This document shows, piece after piece, positions 47,949 to 56,565 of a DNA stretch of 64,000 bases. Source of the DNA: Pseudomonas putida (GTDB lineage: Bacteria; Pseudomonadota; Gammaproteobacteria; Pseudomonadales; Pseudomonadaceae); NCBI RefSeq assembly GCF_028682475.1, contig NZ_JANHLE010000001.1, forward strand, positions 124,001 through 188,000, given 5' to 3'. Made by a program: the position numbers and the translations under genes. The notes below the pieces were generated by a model, which was not told the origin of the DNA, ran no database searches, and saw only the letters and a list, made by a program, of their open reading frames with translations. Positions within the stretch are counted from its first letter, which is position 1, and the number at the start of each line of letters is the position of its first letter.

Positions 47949-48568
47949 CAGCCGCGCCTCACCAGGCCACAGAACACGCCCTCGATGACAAAGTCCTGGC
48001 CGGGACCGACCTCAATCGGCGCATAGGCCGGGTTACGCGGCAGCAGACGGTACTGCTGGGCACTGACCCGCTCGAAACGCTTGATGGTCACCTCGCCATC
48101 GAGGCGGGCAACGATGATCTGCCCGTCACGGGCTTCGGCTTGCTGTTTGATACCGACCAGGTCGCCGTCGAGAATGCCGTCATCGAGCATCGAGTCGCCA
48201 CGCACCTTGAGCAGGTAGTCGGGCGAACGGCTAAACAGCTGGGCGTCGAGCATGAGCTGCTCGTGAATATCGACATCCGGGCCGATGGGCCGCCCTGCGG
48301 CCACCTGGCCCAGCACCGGAATTTCCAGGACCTCGGGCCGGCGCAAGGCCCCGGCCAGGCGAATGCCCCGGGCCTGGTTGCGGGTGACCTCGATGAAACC
48401 GGCCTCGGCCAGGGCCTGGATATGCTTGCGCGCCACGCTGCGCGAAGCAAAGCCGAAGGCCGTGGCGATGTCGGCCAGGCTCGGCGGCTGGCCATGATCG
48501 GCAATCCGGTCACGGATAAAGGTGAGGATGGCGCTGCGTTTAGGCGATAGTCTGTTCATGGAGTACAT
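47948..48568 (-). CDS. lexA2: LexA repressor, second type
   Basis: A 206-residue LexA protein. The HTH is LADIATAFGFASRSVARKHI, longer and more divergent than LexA1. The Ala-Gly cleavage site is in VAAGRPIG, and the protease dyad is Ser in VRGDSMLDDGILDGDLV and Lys in LDGEVTIKRFER. It represses its own operon through the palindrome 48561-48576 and is auto-cleaved at RecA filaments. Starts at 48568 (MYSMNRLSPK) and 48559 (MNRLSPK) are possible; 48568 has AAAGAG at good spacing, although the operator then covers its start codon. Confidence 0.93.
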   Translation of the reverse strand: MYSMNRLSPKRSAILTFIRDRIADHGQPPSLADIATAFGFASRSVARKHIQALAEAGFIEVTRNQARGIRLAGALRRPEVLEIPVLGQVAAGRPIGPDVDIHEQLMLDAQLFSRSPDYLLKVRGDSMLDDGILDGDLVGIKQQAEARDGQIIVARLDGEVTIKRFERVSAQQYRLLPRNPAYAPIEVGPGQDFVIEGVFCGLVRRG

Positions 48569-48576
48569 TTGTACTC
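48561..48576. promoter_or_regulatory. LexA2 operator (SOS box) of the imu operon
   Basis: GAGTAC-ATTT-GTACTC has perfect 6-bp outer arms around a 4-bp spacer, on top of the lexA2 start. It fits the GTAC-N4-GTRC class of LexA2 box reported for Pseudomonas putida and relatives. The occupied site should block both initiation and RNA polymerase. The HAD phosphatase gene starts divergently 60 bp away and could share it. Confidence 0.85.
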
Positions 48577-48636
48577 TTTTCGACGCGCACTGACCAGCCC
48601 CTGTGATCCGGTTATGATGAGCGGCCACTGCAACGG

Positions 48637-49311
48637 ATGCCCGGAATGCTTGAAGCCTTGCTGTTCGATCTCGACGGTACCCTGACCGATACCGACAAAC
48701 TCCACCTGCTGGCCATGCAACAGCTCTTGCTGGAAGAAGGCCGGGTGTTGACCGAGGCGGAGTTCGATGCTCACGTCAGCGGTCGGGCCAACGCTGATCT
48801 GTGCCGCTACCTGTTCCCCGAGCGGTCGCTGGCCGAGCACCAGGCTTTTGCTGATCGCAAGGAGGCGCGTTTTCGCGCACTGTCACCGACGCTGCAGCCC
48901 ACTGCCGGACTGATCCGGCTGCTTGAGCACGCTGAACAGGCAGGCATTGGCATGGCCGTAGTAACCAATGCGCCACGGGCCAACGCCGTGCACATGCTCA
49001 ATGCCATGGGCCTGGGCGAGCGTTTCAAGCATGTGCTGGTAGCCGAAGAGCTGCCGCGAGCGAAACCGGATCCACTGCCCTACCTCGCCGGCCTTGAATG
49101 CCTGCAGGCGCGGGCCAGTCATGCCCTGGCGTTCGAGGATTCAGTGCCTGGGGTGACAGCGGCCAGCCAGGCCGGAATCTTTACCGTTGGTCTGTCCACC
49201 AGTCAGGCACCCGACGCCCTGCTCGCGGCAGGTGCGCAACTGGTAGTGGCGGATTTCGAGGATCCGCGGTTGTGGGCGTTGATTGAACAAATGAGTAGGG
49301 TAACGTTCTGA
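48637..49311 (+). CDS. HAD-superfamily phosphatase, beta-phosphoglucomutase-like
   Basis: A 224-residue HAD hydrolase. Motif I is LLFDLDGTLTDTDKLH (nucleophile and general acid Asp), motif II is VVTNAPRANA, and the cap and motifs III/IV (ARASHALAFEDSVPGVTA) follow. It probably dephosphorylates a sugar phosphate. It is divergent from lexA2 with only 68 bp between starts, so its promoter overlaps the SOS control region. Starts at 48637 (MPGMLEALL) and 48646 are both possible. Confidence 0.88.
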   Translation: MPGMLEALLFDLDGTLTDTDKLHLLAMQQLLLEEGRVLTEAEFDAHVSGRANADLCRYLFPERSLAEHQAFADRKEARFRALSPTLQPTAGLIRLLEHAEQAGIGMAVVTNAPRANAVHMLNAMGLGERFKHVLVAEELPRAKPDPLPYLAGLECLQARASHALAFEDSVPGVTAASQAGIFTVGLSTSQAPDALLAAGAQLVVADFEDPRLWALIEQMSRVTF

Positions 49312-49318
49312 CTTAGAC

Positions 49319-49373
49319 ATCGCGGGGCAAGCCCGCTCCCACCGAGCCGGTGGGAGCGGGCTTGCCCCGCGAT
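49319..49373. repeat. Paired REP element, short spacer
   Basis: Arms ATCGCGGGGCAAGCCCGCTC and complement, with almost no spacer (~3 bp), between the convergent HAD gene and the lipoprotein gene at 49387. The layout resembles the copy at 19000, forming one long hairpin. Confidence 0.93.
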
Positions 49374-49386
49374 GGCATCAACAGAC

Positions 49387-49737
49387 TCACCCGGAAATGC
49401 AACGTGTCGCCGCAGTCTTCACGTCACCCAGGCGCAGGGGAAAGTTGTTCAGGCGCTCGTACAGCTTGATGCTGCTGCCACTGCCGCGTTCATTGATGTC
49501 CACCAAGGCAGCCGGCCCGGCCCCGAGTTTTTGCGGCACGACCAGGCGCAGGCCATCATGATGCGGCTCAACCTCAAGGGGGCCACGGGTTTCAGCCAGT
49601 TGCTGCTGTACGCAGGTGGCGTACTCCTGGGGCTTCTTGCCGGAAATCACGTTCAGGGTTTCCGGCGAGCTTTCAAGCTCCGACACGCTGACGCAACCAC
49701 CCAGCGTAACTGCCAACGCTGCTACAACCCACTTCAT
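49387..49737 (-). CDS. Small lipoprotein of unknown function
   Basis: A 116-residue protein with a lipobox in ALAVTLGGCVSV (lipidated Cys at ~15). The ATG at 49737 follows a GGAGGTG ribosome binding site at ideal spacing, and the longer upstream frame is not plausible. The mature part has two more cysteines. The segment PHHDGLRLVVPQKLGAGPAA, rich in charged residues and glycine, suggests an exposed domain at the outer membrane. It is divergent from the DUF1883-like gene at 49898. The family is unrecognised. Confidence 0.85.
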   Translation of the reverse strand: MKWVVAALAVTLGGCVSVSELESSPETLNVISGKKPQEYATCVQQQLAETRGPLEVEPHHDGLRLVVPQKLGAGPAALVDINERGSGSSIKLYERLNNFPLRLGDVKTAATRCISG

Positions 49738-49897
49738 CAAGCTACACCTCCACCACGGAAAAAGACTCTGACCGCGCCCAGACCATTTTGCTCCCTTGAT
49801 TGGCAGATTTATCGTGGGTCGGGCACGAAGGGCGACAGTGTAACCGTTGATCATGGTATCGTTTTGATTTGCCCAAAGATCCATTGCGGAGAGCAAC

Positions 49898-50200
49898 ATG
49901 AAATTCGTACACCAGCGCGAACACCTCAACGAAGACGACATCGTCGTCATCGAGTGTTCCCAGCGCTGCAACATCCGCCTGATGAACGACGCCAACTTCC
50001 GCAGCTTCAAGAATGGCGGGCGCCACACCTATCACGGCGGCGCTTTCGTCGACTTCCCGGCGAAGATCACCGTGCCCAGCACCGGCTTCTGGAACATCAC
50101 CATCGATACCGTCGGTCCGCGCGCGTTGTCGGCAGTGACCAAGCCGACCTTCACCCACAAGATCAAATTCATCCGCCGTTCGTCGTCGAAGCTGAGATAA
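49898..50200 (+). CDS. DUF1883-like small beta-rich protein
   Basis: A 100-residue protein starting MKFVHQREHLNEDDIVVIEC, with an N-terminal cysteine-containing core (ECSQRCNIRLMNDANFRSFK) and a beta-rich C-terminal half (TYHGGAFVDFPAKITVPSTG). The fold is probably a small beta-sandwich. Its spacing of 3 bp to the next gene makes a tight operon with the 56-residue protein and possibly the nitronate monooxygenase. DUF1883 proteins occur in diverse bacteria, without known function. Confidence 0.8.
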   Translation: MKFVHQREHLNEDDIVVIECSQRCNIRLMNDANFRSFKNGGRHTYHGGAFVDFPAKITVPSTGFWNITIDTVGPRALSAVTKPTFTHKIKFIRRSSSKLR

Positions 50201-50203
50201 GCC

Positions 50204-50374
50204 ATGAGCCAGACCACCAAGTACGTCATCAAGTACAAGCTCGAGGGTGAGCGTCGTTTCGACTTCGCCCTGATGAGCAGCGACGCCCCGCAGGAAGTGC
50301 AAGCCGCCCTGGAGAAACTCCACGGCGAAGACGCGAAAAAGATCACCGACATCAAGGTCAGCAAAGCCCTGTAA
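50204..50374 (+). CDS. 56-residue protein following DUF1883
   Basis: A short frame of 57 codons opening with ATG at 50204, 3 bp after the previous stop, and closed by TAA. It is too short for standard gene callers. The chain is MSQTTKYVIKYKLEGERRFD followed by a charged helix (APQEVQAALEKLHGEDAKKI). It is hydrophilic without a signal peptide. Its tight coupling to the DUF1883 gene suggests a functional partner. It is followed 28 bp later by the nitronate monooxygenase. Confidence 0.72.
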   Translation: MSQTTKYVIKYKLEGERRFDFALMSSDAPQEVQAALEKLHGEDAKKITDIKVSKAL

Positions 50375-50402
50375 CGGACACAGCGCAGAAGGAATCCCTG
50401 GC

Positions 50403-51476
50403 ATGAGCCGATGGCCGGACACCCGTCTTCTTGATCTGCTCGGCATCGAACTGCCGATCCTCCAGGCCCCGATGGCCGGCGCCAGCGGCTCGGCCATGGC
50501 CATTGCCGTGAGCAATGCCGGTGGCCTGGGATCGCTGCCTTGTGCAACCTTGAGCCTGGAGCAGATCCGCGCCGAGCTGCAAACGTTCAAGCAAGCCAGC
50601 AACGGCCCGCTCAACGTCAATTTCTTCTGCCACCAGCCACCGCAGCCGGACCCGGCGCGCGATACAGCCTGGAAGCTGGCGCTCAAGCCCTACTACGAAG
50701 AGCTGGGCGCCGACTTTGATGCACCGACGCCAGTGTCCAACCGCGCACCGTTCGACGACGCCAGCTGCCAGCTGATCGAAGCCTTCAAGCCAGCCGTAGT
50801 CAGCTTCCACTTCGGTCTGCCAGAGGCAAGCCTGCTGGCACGGGTCAAGGCCACGGGCGCGAAGGTGCTGTCCAGCGCCACCACCGTAGACGAGGCGATC
50901 TGGCTGGAGCAGCACGGCTGCGACGCGATCATCGCCATGGGTTATGAAGCTGGCGGGCACCGCGGGATGTTCCTCGGTAGCGACCTCAATTCCCAGGTCG
51001 GCACCCTGGCGCTGGTGCCGCAAATCGTCGATGCGGTAAAGGTACCCGTGATTGCCGCTGGCGGTATCGGCGACCATCGCGGCATTATTGCCGCCCTGGC
51101 CCTGGGCGCGTCGGCGGTACAGCTGGGCACCGCCTATCTGTTCTGCCCGGAAGCCAAGGTCTCGGCGGCCCATCGCCAGGCGCTGCACAGCGCCAAGGAA
51201 AGCGACACGGCCCTGACCAACCTGTTTACCGGGCGCCCTGCCCGCGGCATAACAACACGGATAATGCGCGAACTGGGCCCGATCAGCGCGTTGGCGCCGC
51301 CCTTCCCGCTGGCCGGCGGCGCGCTGATGCCGCTGCGGGCGATCAGCGAGCCACAAGGTAACAGCGATTTCAGCAACCTCTGGTCAGGCCAGGCGCTGCG
51401 TCTGGGGCAAGCCCTGCCGGCCGCCGAGCTGACCCGCAAACTGGCTGAAAACGCCCTCGCCCAGCTCAAGCGCTGA
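50403..51476 (+). CDS. Nitronate monooxygenase-family flavoprotein
   Basis: A 357-residue FMN-dependent protein. FMN-binding features are the N-terminal IELPILQAPMAGASGSAMAI, the catalytic-region GYEAGGHRG segment and the GGIGDHRGIIAALALGASAV loop, with LGTAYLFCPEAKVS for the phosphate. These match the class I nitronate monooxygenases (2-nitropropane dioxygenase family), which detoxify propionate 3-nitronate. It may be the third gene of the DUF1883 operon. Such proteins are also common as general FMN enzymes, so the substrate is not fixed. Confidence 0.9.
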   Translation: MSRWPDTRLLDLLGIELPILQAPMAGASGSAMAIAVSNAGGLGSLPCATLSLEQIRAELQTFKQASNGPLNVNFFCHQPPQPDPARDTAWKLALKPYYEELGADFDAPTPVSNRAPFDDASCQLIEAFKPAVVSFHFGLPEASLLARVKATGAKVLSSATTVDEAIWLEQHGCDAIIAMGYEAGGHRGMFLGSDLNSQVGTLALVPQIVDAVKVPVIAAGGIGDHRGIIAALALGASAVQLGTAYLFCPEAKVSAAHRQALHSAKESDTALTNLFTGRPARGITTRIMRELGPISALAPPFPLAGGALMPLRAISEPQGNSDFSNLWSGQALRLGQALPAAELTRKLAENALAQLKR

Positions 51477-52315
<839 letters not shown>

Positions 52316-52316
<1 letters not shown>

Positions 52317-52996
52317 TGCCACTGGATGCCAGCGACCTGGGTGCCATCTGGCTGACCTTCAAACTGGCCAGCCTGACCACCTTCATCCTGTTGCTGGTCG
52401 GCACGCCCATCGCCTGGTGGCTGGCGCGCACGCGCTCCTGGCTGCGCGGGCCGGTGGGCGCGGTGGTGGCGCTGCCGCTGGTGCTGCCACCGACGGTCAT
52501 CGGCTTCTACCTGCTGCTGGCCCTGGGGCCCAATGGCTGGATCGGCCAGACCACCGAGGCGCTGGGGCTGGGCACTGTGGTGTTCAGCTTCAGCGGCCTG
52601 GTGATCGGCTCAGTGATCTACTCCATGCCCTTTGTCGTGCAACCGCTGCAGAACGCCTTCAGCGCTATCGGCGAACGCCCGCTGGAAGTAGCCGCCACGT
52701 TGCGCGCCAGCCCCTGGGACACGTTTGTCCATGTAGTACTGCCGCTGGCCCGGCCCGGCTTCATCACCGCCAGCATCCTCGGCTTTGCCCATACCGTGGG
52801 TGAATTCGGCGTGGTGCTGATGATCGGTGGCAACATCCCCGACAAGACCCGTGTGGTCTCCGTACAGATCTTCGACCATGTCGAGGCCATGGAATACCTG
52901 CAAGCACACTGGCTGGCCGGCGCCATGCTGGTGTTCTCGTTCCTCGTGCTGCTGGCGCTGTACTCCAGCCGCCAGGGCAAATCGGCCTGGAGCTGA
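52316..52996 (+). CDS. modB: Molybdate ABC transporter permease
   Basis: A 226-residue permease with about five membrane helices. The coupling EAA motif is [20 protein letters not shown], and [20 protein letters not shown] is the characteristic ModB segment. The start overlaps modA by one base. It forms the channel with ModC as ATPase. It has a 3-base gap to modC. Confidence 0.96.
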
Positions 52997-52999
52997 AGC

Positions 53000-54088
53000 A
53001 TGCACAAGATGATTCATGCCCGGCTCAAAGTCGCTCGTGACGGTTTCGACCTGGACGTCGACCTGCAATTGCCCGGTCGCGGCATCAGTGCCCTGTTCGG
53101 CCACTCAGGCTCGGGCAAGACCACCTGCCTGCGCTGCCTGGCCGGCCTGGAACGGGCGTCCGAGGCCTATATCGAAGTCAACGGGCAGATCTGGCAAGAC
53201 TCACGCCGCGATCACTTCATCGCCCCGCACCTGCGCCCGGTCGGCTACGTGTTCCAGGAGCCCAGCCTGTTCCCGCACCTGACCGTGCACGGCAACCTGA
53301 CCTTTGGGTGGCGCCGCATTCCGGCCCAGGCGCGCAAGGTCAGCCTTGAACAGGCCTGTGCGCTGCTGGGCATCGAGCACTTGCTCGAACGCAAGCCCGC
53401 CACCCTGTCCGGCGGTGAGGCGCAACGCGTGGGCATCGCCCGGGCCTTGCTCAGCAGCCCGCAACTGCTGCTGATGGACGAACCCCTGGCGGCCCTCGAC
53501 GGCCCGCGCAAGCGCGAGATCCTGCCGTACCTGGAGCGCCTGCACGCCGAGTTGGACATCCCGCTGATCTATGTCAGCCATGCCCAGGATGAAGTGGCCC
53601 GCCTGGCTGACCACCTGGTGTTGCTGGAGCAAGGCAAAGTCCAGGCCAGCGGCCCGATTGCCGCCACCCTCGCCCGCCTCGACCTGCCCCTGACCCAGGG
53701 TGACAATGCCGGGGTGATCATTGAGGGCCAGGTCAGCAGTTACGACACCTGCTACCAGTTACTCGGTCTGCAACTGCCAGGCAGCAGCCTGGAGCTGCGC
53801 CTGGCCCACGAGCCACTGGCACTGGGTACCTCATTGCGACTCAAGGTGCAGGCCCGAGATGTCAGCCTGAGCCTGGTCGAAGATACCCACTCAAGCATCC
53901 TCAACCGCTTGCCGGTAAGGGTCATGGGGTATCAGGCAGCGGATAACAGTGCCCATGTACTGGTCAGCCTCGACGCTGCCGGCAGCGTATTACTGGCCCG
54001 GATCACCCGCTACTCGGCCGACCAGCTGGGCCTGCACAGCGGCCAGCAGCTGATAGCGCAGATCAAGTCGGTGGCCTTGCTGGGCTGA
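53000..54088 (+). CDS. modC: Molybdate ABC transporter ATPase
   Basis: A 362-residue ATPase. The Walker A is [10 protein letters not shown], the signature [16 protein letters not shown], Walker [13 protein letters not shown] and the switch histidine in YVSHAQDE. The C-terminal ~130 residues form a TOBE/MOP domain ([20 protein letters not shown]) that senses molybdate and inhibits transport when it is abundant. It ends the mod operon, and the csrA leader follows. Confidence 0.97.
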   Translation: MHKMIHARLKVARDGFDLDVDLQLPGRGISALFGHSGSGKTTCLRCLAGLERASEAYIEVNGQIWQDSRRDHFIAPHLRPVGYVFQEPSLFPHLTVHGNLTFGWRRIPAQARKVSLEQACALLGIEHLLERKPATLSGGEAQRVGIARALLSSPQLLLMDEPLAALDGPRKREILPYLERLHAELDIPLIYVSHAQDEVARLADHLVLLEQGKVQASGPIAATLARLDLPLTQGDNAGVIIEGQVSSYDTCYQLLGLQLPGSSLELRLAHEPLALGTSLRLKVQARDVSLSLVEDTHSSILNRLPVRVMGYQAADNSAHVLVSLDAAGSVLLARITRYSADQLGLHSGQQLIAQIKSVALLG

Positions 54089-54443
54089 CCGCGCATGACA
54101 CAAGGGGCCGTACGCTGAAAAAAGGTGCCTGATATTGATCCTGTAACGCCGTTAGCCCCTTGAAAGTCGATACAAAAGACCTCAGTTCTCATATCATGCA
54201 GAGAAATTTCCCATATTCGCTCAAGCCCCCTATGCTTGCCGGTGTGAGCGGCGTTCGCTGCTGTGGAACGCTCAATCGCCCTACCGGCACCTGCGACTAA
54301 AGACTCACTACAGATTCTGTGTTCGGCGGAATTAATATTTCCCGAAAGCGTCTTTAATGAAGGAAAAGAGGAACGCGTTCCGCGTGTTCCCGGCTTGTGC
54401 GGGCGCGGCCTGCAAAGCAAATTACGTTACCAAGGAGATATAC
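54089..54443 (+). promoter_or_regulatory. Long leader and promoter region of csrA
   Basis: 355 bp between modC and csrA without a gene. The start-proximal end holds three GGA motifs (54362-54364, 54370-54372 and inside the AAGGAG ribosome binding site at 54432-54437) and a GAACGCGTTC palindrome (54371-54380). GGA motifs, one of them in the ribosome binding site, are the binding pattern for CsrA, so translational autoregulation is likely. AATTAATATTTC at ~54330 could be part of a promoter. Confidence 0.6.
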
Positions 54444-54644
54444 ATGCTGATACTCACCCGCAAGGTTGGCGAAAGCATCGTCATCAACGATGACATCAAA
54501 GTCACCATTCTGGGCGTCAAAGGTATGCAAGTGAGGATCGGCATCGATGCACCGAAAGATGTTCAGGTGCACCGCGAAGAGATTTTCAAGCGCATTCAGG
54601 CTGGCAGCCCGGCACCGGCAAAAGGAGACGATCATCAGGAGTAA
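54444..54644 (+). CDS. csrA: CsrA/RsmA-family post-transcriptional regulator
   Basis: A 66-residue CsrA homologue. It begins [20 protein letters not shown] and has the family core [19 protein letters not shown], with the RNA-binding residues L4, R6 and R44 region intact. The tail [15 protein letters not shown] differs from the main RsmA, so it is one of the extra paralogues (RsmE- or RsmI-like). It binds GGA motifs at ribosome binding sites and represses or stabilises mRNA; its own leader has such motifs. The AAGGAGATATACATG start context is one of the strongest known. An in-frame upstream extension is rejected. Confidence 0.93.
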   Translation: MLILTRKVGESIVINDDIKVTILGVKGMQVRIGIDAPKDVQVHREEIFKRIQAGSPAPAKGDDHQE

Positions 54645-54716
54645 CGCTCGCTGATTCAAGCCGCACGGATGCGCTTGACCCTGCCCCGTCAGCTCTGATG
54701 GTGGGCCGCAATGGCC

Positions 54717-55088
54717 TTATGACGACTCGGGAGGGCCGACCAGCTCCTCGACCTTGGCGATCATCGTGAAAATATCGAAGGGTTTGTCGAACACCGCCAC
54801 GAACAAGCCAGGATTGCCCCGCGCCTCGTAAGCCTGGGCCGCGCTCATCAAAATCAATGGCAGGTTCTGCCACTGCGGGTCTTCACGTATGGTGTTGGCC
54901 AGTTCCTCACCGTTTTTCTGCGGCATCATATAGTCGGTAATGACCAGATCCACAGGTTTGTCCTTGAGGATATCCAACGCTTTCTGCCCATTGCTGGCCG
55001 TTTCCACCACGTAGCCCGCATCTTCCAGGGCGTAACCCAGTATCTGGGCAATGAGGTACTCGTCGTCAACGACCAGAATCGTCCTCAT
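54717..55088 (-). CDS. Stand-alone response regulator receiver protein
   Basis: A 123-residue CheY-like domain without output domain. The acidic pocket is VVDDE, the phospho-acceptor D52 lies in VDLVITDYMMPQKNGEE, T/S switch is in LMSAAQ, and K102 is in VFDKPFD. It is the third gene of a histidine kinase, KaiC-like, receiver operon (gap 19 bp). It would be phosphorylated by the kinase and interact with KaiC or with an unknown output. Its end is convergent with csrA, 72 bp away. Confidence 0.92.
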   Translation of the reverse strand: MRTILVVDDEYLIAQILGYALEDAGYVVETASNGQKALDILKDKPVDLVITDYMMPQKNGEELANTIREDPQWQNLPLILMSAAQAYEARGNPGLFVAVFDKPFDIFTMIAKVEELVGPPESS

Positions 55089-55107
55089 GACTGCACAGCC
55101 TGCAGGC

Positions 55108-56550
55108 TCACGTGCCCGCCACGGGCACCGGCGTGCCAGACAGCACTGCGGTGGCCTGAGTAAACGCTTTTTTAAGATCGATGCCCCGATTGCTGATAAT
55201 CAGCTCCAGCAACGCTGGGTCGTAGTCACTGTCGCGCACCTTGAGAATTGACAGCATGCGCTTGAGCTGCGAGTCCAGTTCGACAAAGCGCATCAACAGC
55301 AAGTTGTCGACAATGCTCGACAGGTCCGGCGCTGGCGCATTGATTTCCGAGCCGAAGATATCGCGCATCTCCCAGGTCGCCATGACACTGACATCGTGAG
55401 CCCGCAGTTCTCCGGTCAGAGCCCTGAAAAACTCGTTGAGCCGCGCCGGATGGTTGGCCAGGCGCGTGAAGGCGCCAAGGCTATCGATCAGCACCCGCCG
55501 CACACCGTGTTCCTTGACCTGATGCAGCAGCCTGGCGCCCACCTCATCGAGCACCCCCTCGGTGGTCGGCTGCCAAGCGACATGCAACGCGCCACTGCGC
55601 TGCATGGCCGCAAAGTCGTATCCCAGGGCACTGGCTTTCACGCGCAGGCGCTGAGGTGTTTCATAAAAGCCAAAGTGCAAGCCCGGCTCCTTCACCGTCG
55701 AGGCGGCCAGGAAGTTCACCCCCAAGGACGTCTTGCCAATCCCCGAAGGCCCCATCACCAGGGTCACCGAGCCGCCGGGCAAACCACCGCCCAAAAGCTC
55801 ATCAAGTGCTTTTACGCCGCTGCCGACCCGACTCAGTTCACCGCTGCCCATACCACTGGGGTGGCTGTACAGCGACTCCAGACGCGGGTAGACCTGCAGC
55901 CCGTCTTCAGTGATCTGGCACTCATGCAGCCCCGACAAGGCAGCGCTGCCGCGGGTTTTGCGCAACTGAATACTACGCACTGAATGGCTCCCGGTCAGTG
56001 CTTCACCCAGTTCGATCACGCCATCGACCATGGTATGTTCAGGGCTGCCGTCATCCAGTCGCGAACTGGTCAGAAACAACACCGTGCAGCCGGCGAATGC
56101 CGCATGACCTTGCAGTTCGGCGATGAATTTCTTGGTATCCAGCGAAGTTTCAGCCCGTGACCTGGCCGTGAGCAAACCATCGACGATCAACAACGAAGCC
56201 TGGTGACGACTGATTTCGCCGCGCAGCAACTTGACCAGCTGATCCAGCCCCTCACGCTCGAGGGTATCGAAAGCGCTGATAAACTGGATTTCCTTGCCGA
56301 CCAGACTCGGGTCGTAGAAGCTCAAGGTCGAAAGGTACTGGAACAAACGCTCATGGGACTCGCTCAACAGGGTCGCAACCAGTACTCGCCCGCCCAGACC
56401 GACATGATTGAACGCCAGCTGATTGGCCAGAATGGTCTTTCCCGACCCCGGTCGCCCCTGAACGATATAAGAAGCGCCGGCGATCAGTCCGCCCTTGAGC
56501 AGTGCGTCCAGTCCTTCGATGCCGCTGGCAAGACGTTTGAGTGATTCCAC
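55108..56550 (-). CDS. KaiC-like double-domain ATPase
   Basis: A 480-residue protein with two RecA-like KaiC domains. Walker A motifs are GRPGSGKT (32-39) and GPSGIGKT (267-274). Walker B-type strands are LLIVDGL and VLIDSLG. In cyanobacterial KaiC the catalytic pair is two adjacent Glu in each domain; here the first Glu is replaced in both (S63-E64 and Y296-E297), so ATP hydrolysis may be altered. The C-terminal DLSSIVDNLLLM aligns with the KaiC phosphosite region: S411 and S412 stand where S431 and T432 do. There is no kaiA or kaiB nearby. Confidence 0.92.
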   Translation of the reverse strand: MESLKRLASGIEGLDALLKGGLIAGASYIVQGRPGSGKTILANQLAFNHVGLGGRVLVATLLSESHERLFQYLSTLSFYDPSLVGKEIQFISAFDTLEREGLDQLVKLLRGEISRHQASLLIVDGLLTARSRAETSLDTKKFIAELQGHAAFAGCTVLFLTSSRLDDGSPEHTMVDGVIELGEALTGSHSVRSIQLRKTRGSAALSGLHECQITEDGLQVYPRLESLYSHPSGMGSGELSRVGSGVKALDELLGGGLPGGSVTLVMGPSGIGKTSLGVNFLAASTVKEPGLHFGFYETPQRLRVKASALGYDFAAMQRSGALHVAWQPTTEGVLDEVGARLLHQVKEHGVRRVLIDSLGAFTRLANHPARLNEFFRALTGELRAHDVSVMATWEMRDIFGSEINAPAPDLSSIVDNLLLMRFVELDSQLKRMLSILKVRDSDYDPALLELIISNRGIDLKKAFTQATAVLSGTPVPVAGT

Positions 56551-56565
56551 GATACACGCACCTGT

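Noticed and set aside
54432..54446. Possible cloning-vector sequence, because AAGGAGATATACAT equals the T7 gene 10 ribosome binding site
   Set aside because: Flanking bases on both sides are ordinary chromosomal csrA leader and coding sequence with no other vector parts, so the match is coincidental or convergent.
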